From NCBI GenBank assembly GCA_015478765.1, contig JADMKR010000028.1, positions 1 to 7,614 on the forward strand: DNA of 7,614 nucleotides, written 5' to 3'. The notes under the pieces were generated by a model. The model had not been told where the DNA came from, made no database searches, and worked only from the letters and a program-made list of their open reading frames with translations. This document shows positions 7,303 to 7,614 of this stretch, one piece after another (the first letter of the stretch is position 1; each line of letters begins with the position of its first letter). A program made the position numbers and the translations under genes. Origin of the DNA: Flavobacterium sp. (GTDB lineage: Bacteria > Bacteroidota > Bacteroidia > Flavobacteriales > Flavobacteriaceae).

Positions 7303-7479
7303 TTAAACTCTGCCTTTTAATGAGCTGAAAACCCAAGCGTTGGCTAAAAATCCTACTCCCGCCGCTCCAAAGCCCCAGCCCGAAATTTCGCTGTACTTGA
7401 AAACTCCGAGACCTATCAGCAGCAACCCCATTACTATCATTAAAAAGGAAGCCCATCCCAGAATTGTATTTTTATTCAT
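7303..7479 (-). CDS. Small two-helix membrane protein (CAL67264-like family)
   Basis: The preferred start, ATG at 7479, gives a 58-residue protein beginning MNKNTILGW. A GTG at 7494 and an ATG at 7485 are in-frame alternatives that add five or three residues (MGIMG or MG plus the start). Two hydrophobic segments are visible, about residues 5-27 and 33-52, joined by a short turn (KYSEISGWG), and the protein ends in the basic tail KGRV. It should sit in the inner membrane as a helical hairpin. I recall a flavobacterial family of this length and pattern named CAL67264 family membrane protein; this is from memory and the function is unknown. It is the promoter-proximal gene of a likely two-gene operon with ettA, 18 bp downstream. 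Confidence 0.82.
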   Translation of the reverse strand: MNKNTILGWASFLMIVMGLLLIGLGVFKYSEISGWGFGAAGVGFLANAWVFSSLKGRV

Positions 7480-7511
7480 CCCCATTATTCCCACTGTTTA
7501 TCAATCGGGTG

Positions 7512-7542
7512 CAAATATCGGGAATTAAATCAAGTTTGGCAA
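7512..7542 (-). promoter_or_regulatory. Probable promoter of the small membrane protein-ettA operon
   Basis: On the minus strand a TTG (7540-7542) is followed after 20 bp by GATATTTG (7512-7519), one base off TAnnTTTG. The expected transcription start is near 7505, about 25 nt upstream of the ATG at 7479. The gap between the two operon genes is only 18 bp and has no room for a second promoter of this type. Confidence 0.5.
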
Positions 7543-7554
7543 TCATTCACGTAA

Positions 7555-7567
7555 TGACAGATTGTCA
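7555..7567. repeat. Short palindrome TGACA-GAT-TGTCA in the right-edge non-coding region
   Basis: TGACA (7555-7559) and TGTCA (7563-7567) form a perfect inverted repeat around a 3-bp centre, 13 bp upstream of the -33 element of the ettA operon. A second, weaker 5-bp inverted repeat (TCATT/AATGA, 7543-7547 and 7553-7557) overlaps it. The position would suit an upstream regulator site, but both repeats are short. The rest of 7568-7614 shows no gene. The A-run at the window edge, read leftwards, would be a T-run and could be the tail of a terminator whose stem lies outside. Confidence 0.3.
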
Positions 7568-7614
7568 ATTTGGAAAGCTATTAGACTGCAATCGGGAATC
7601 TGAAATAAAAAAAG

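Noticed and set aside
7340..7528. A 62-codon plus-strand frame opposite the small membrane-protein gene.
   Set aside because: The minus-strand frame has two clear membrane helices, a promoter and operon spacing; the plus-strand product is proline-rich with no recognisable feature.

Overview
The window looks like chromosomal DNA from a member of the Bacteroidota, most likely Flavobacteriaceae. Four things point there. The intergenic gaps carry the Bacteroidetes-type -7 box TAnnTTTG, two of them with a TTG about 19-20 bp upstream. Start codons lack Shine-Dalgarno sequences and follow A-rich leaders. The protein families are typical of the group: a TPR-fused hybrid histidine kinase, a flavobacterial-type ureohydrolase, and a small two-helix membrane protein upstream of ettA. 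No mobile element, CRISPR array, tRNA or rRNA is visible. Family names rest on motif reading and memory, not on a database search.

Layout, left to right. (1) Positions 1-810, minus strand: the first 270 codons of a membrane-anchored coiled-coil protein whose 3' end lies outside the window. (2) A 108-bp divergent gap (811-918) with one promoter facing each way and an inverted repeat over the leftward promoter. (3) Positions 919-1956, plus strand: an arginase/formimidoylglutamase-family enzyme. (4) After a 95-bp gap, 2052-3299, plus strand: an RhlE-like DEAD-box RNA helicase. (5) 3296-5488, minus strand: a hybrid sensor kinase convergent with the helicase. The two stop codons overlap inside the loop of one shared bidirectional terminator. 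(6) A 101-bp gap (5489-5589) with the terminator of the next operon and the kinase promoter. (7) 5590-7284, minus strand: the ribosome-associated ABC-F ATPase EttA, preceded 18 bp upstream by a 58-residue membrane protein (7303-7479), probably one operon. (8) A 135-bp non-coding right edge (7480-7614) with that operon's promoter and a small palindrome.

The genes do not form one pathway. The mix is mainly housekeeping and regulatory: RNA remodelling (helicase), translation control by energy state (EttA), envelope signalling (kinase) and nitrogen metabolism (ureohydrolase). I found no convincing new multi-gene system. The most notable observations are the shared terminator that holds both stop codons in its loop, the palindrome over the divergent promoter, the isolated ureohydrolase, the hybrid kinase without a linked output protein, and the pairing of ettA with a tiny membrane protein.
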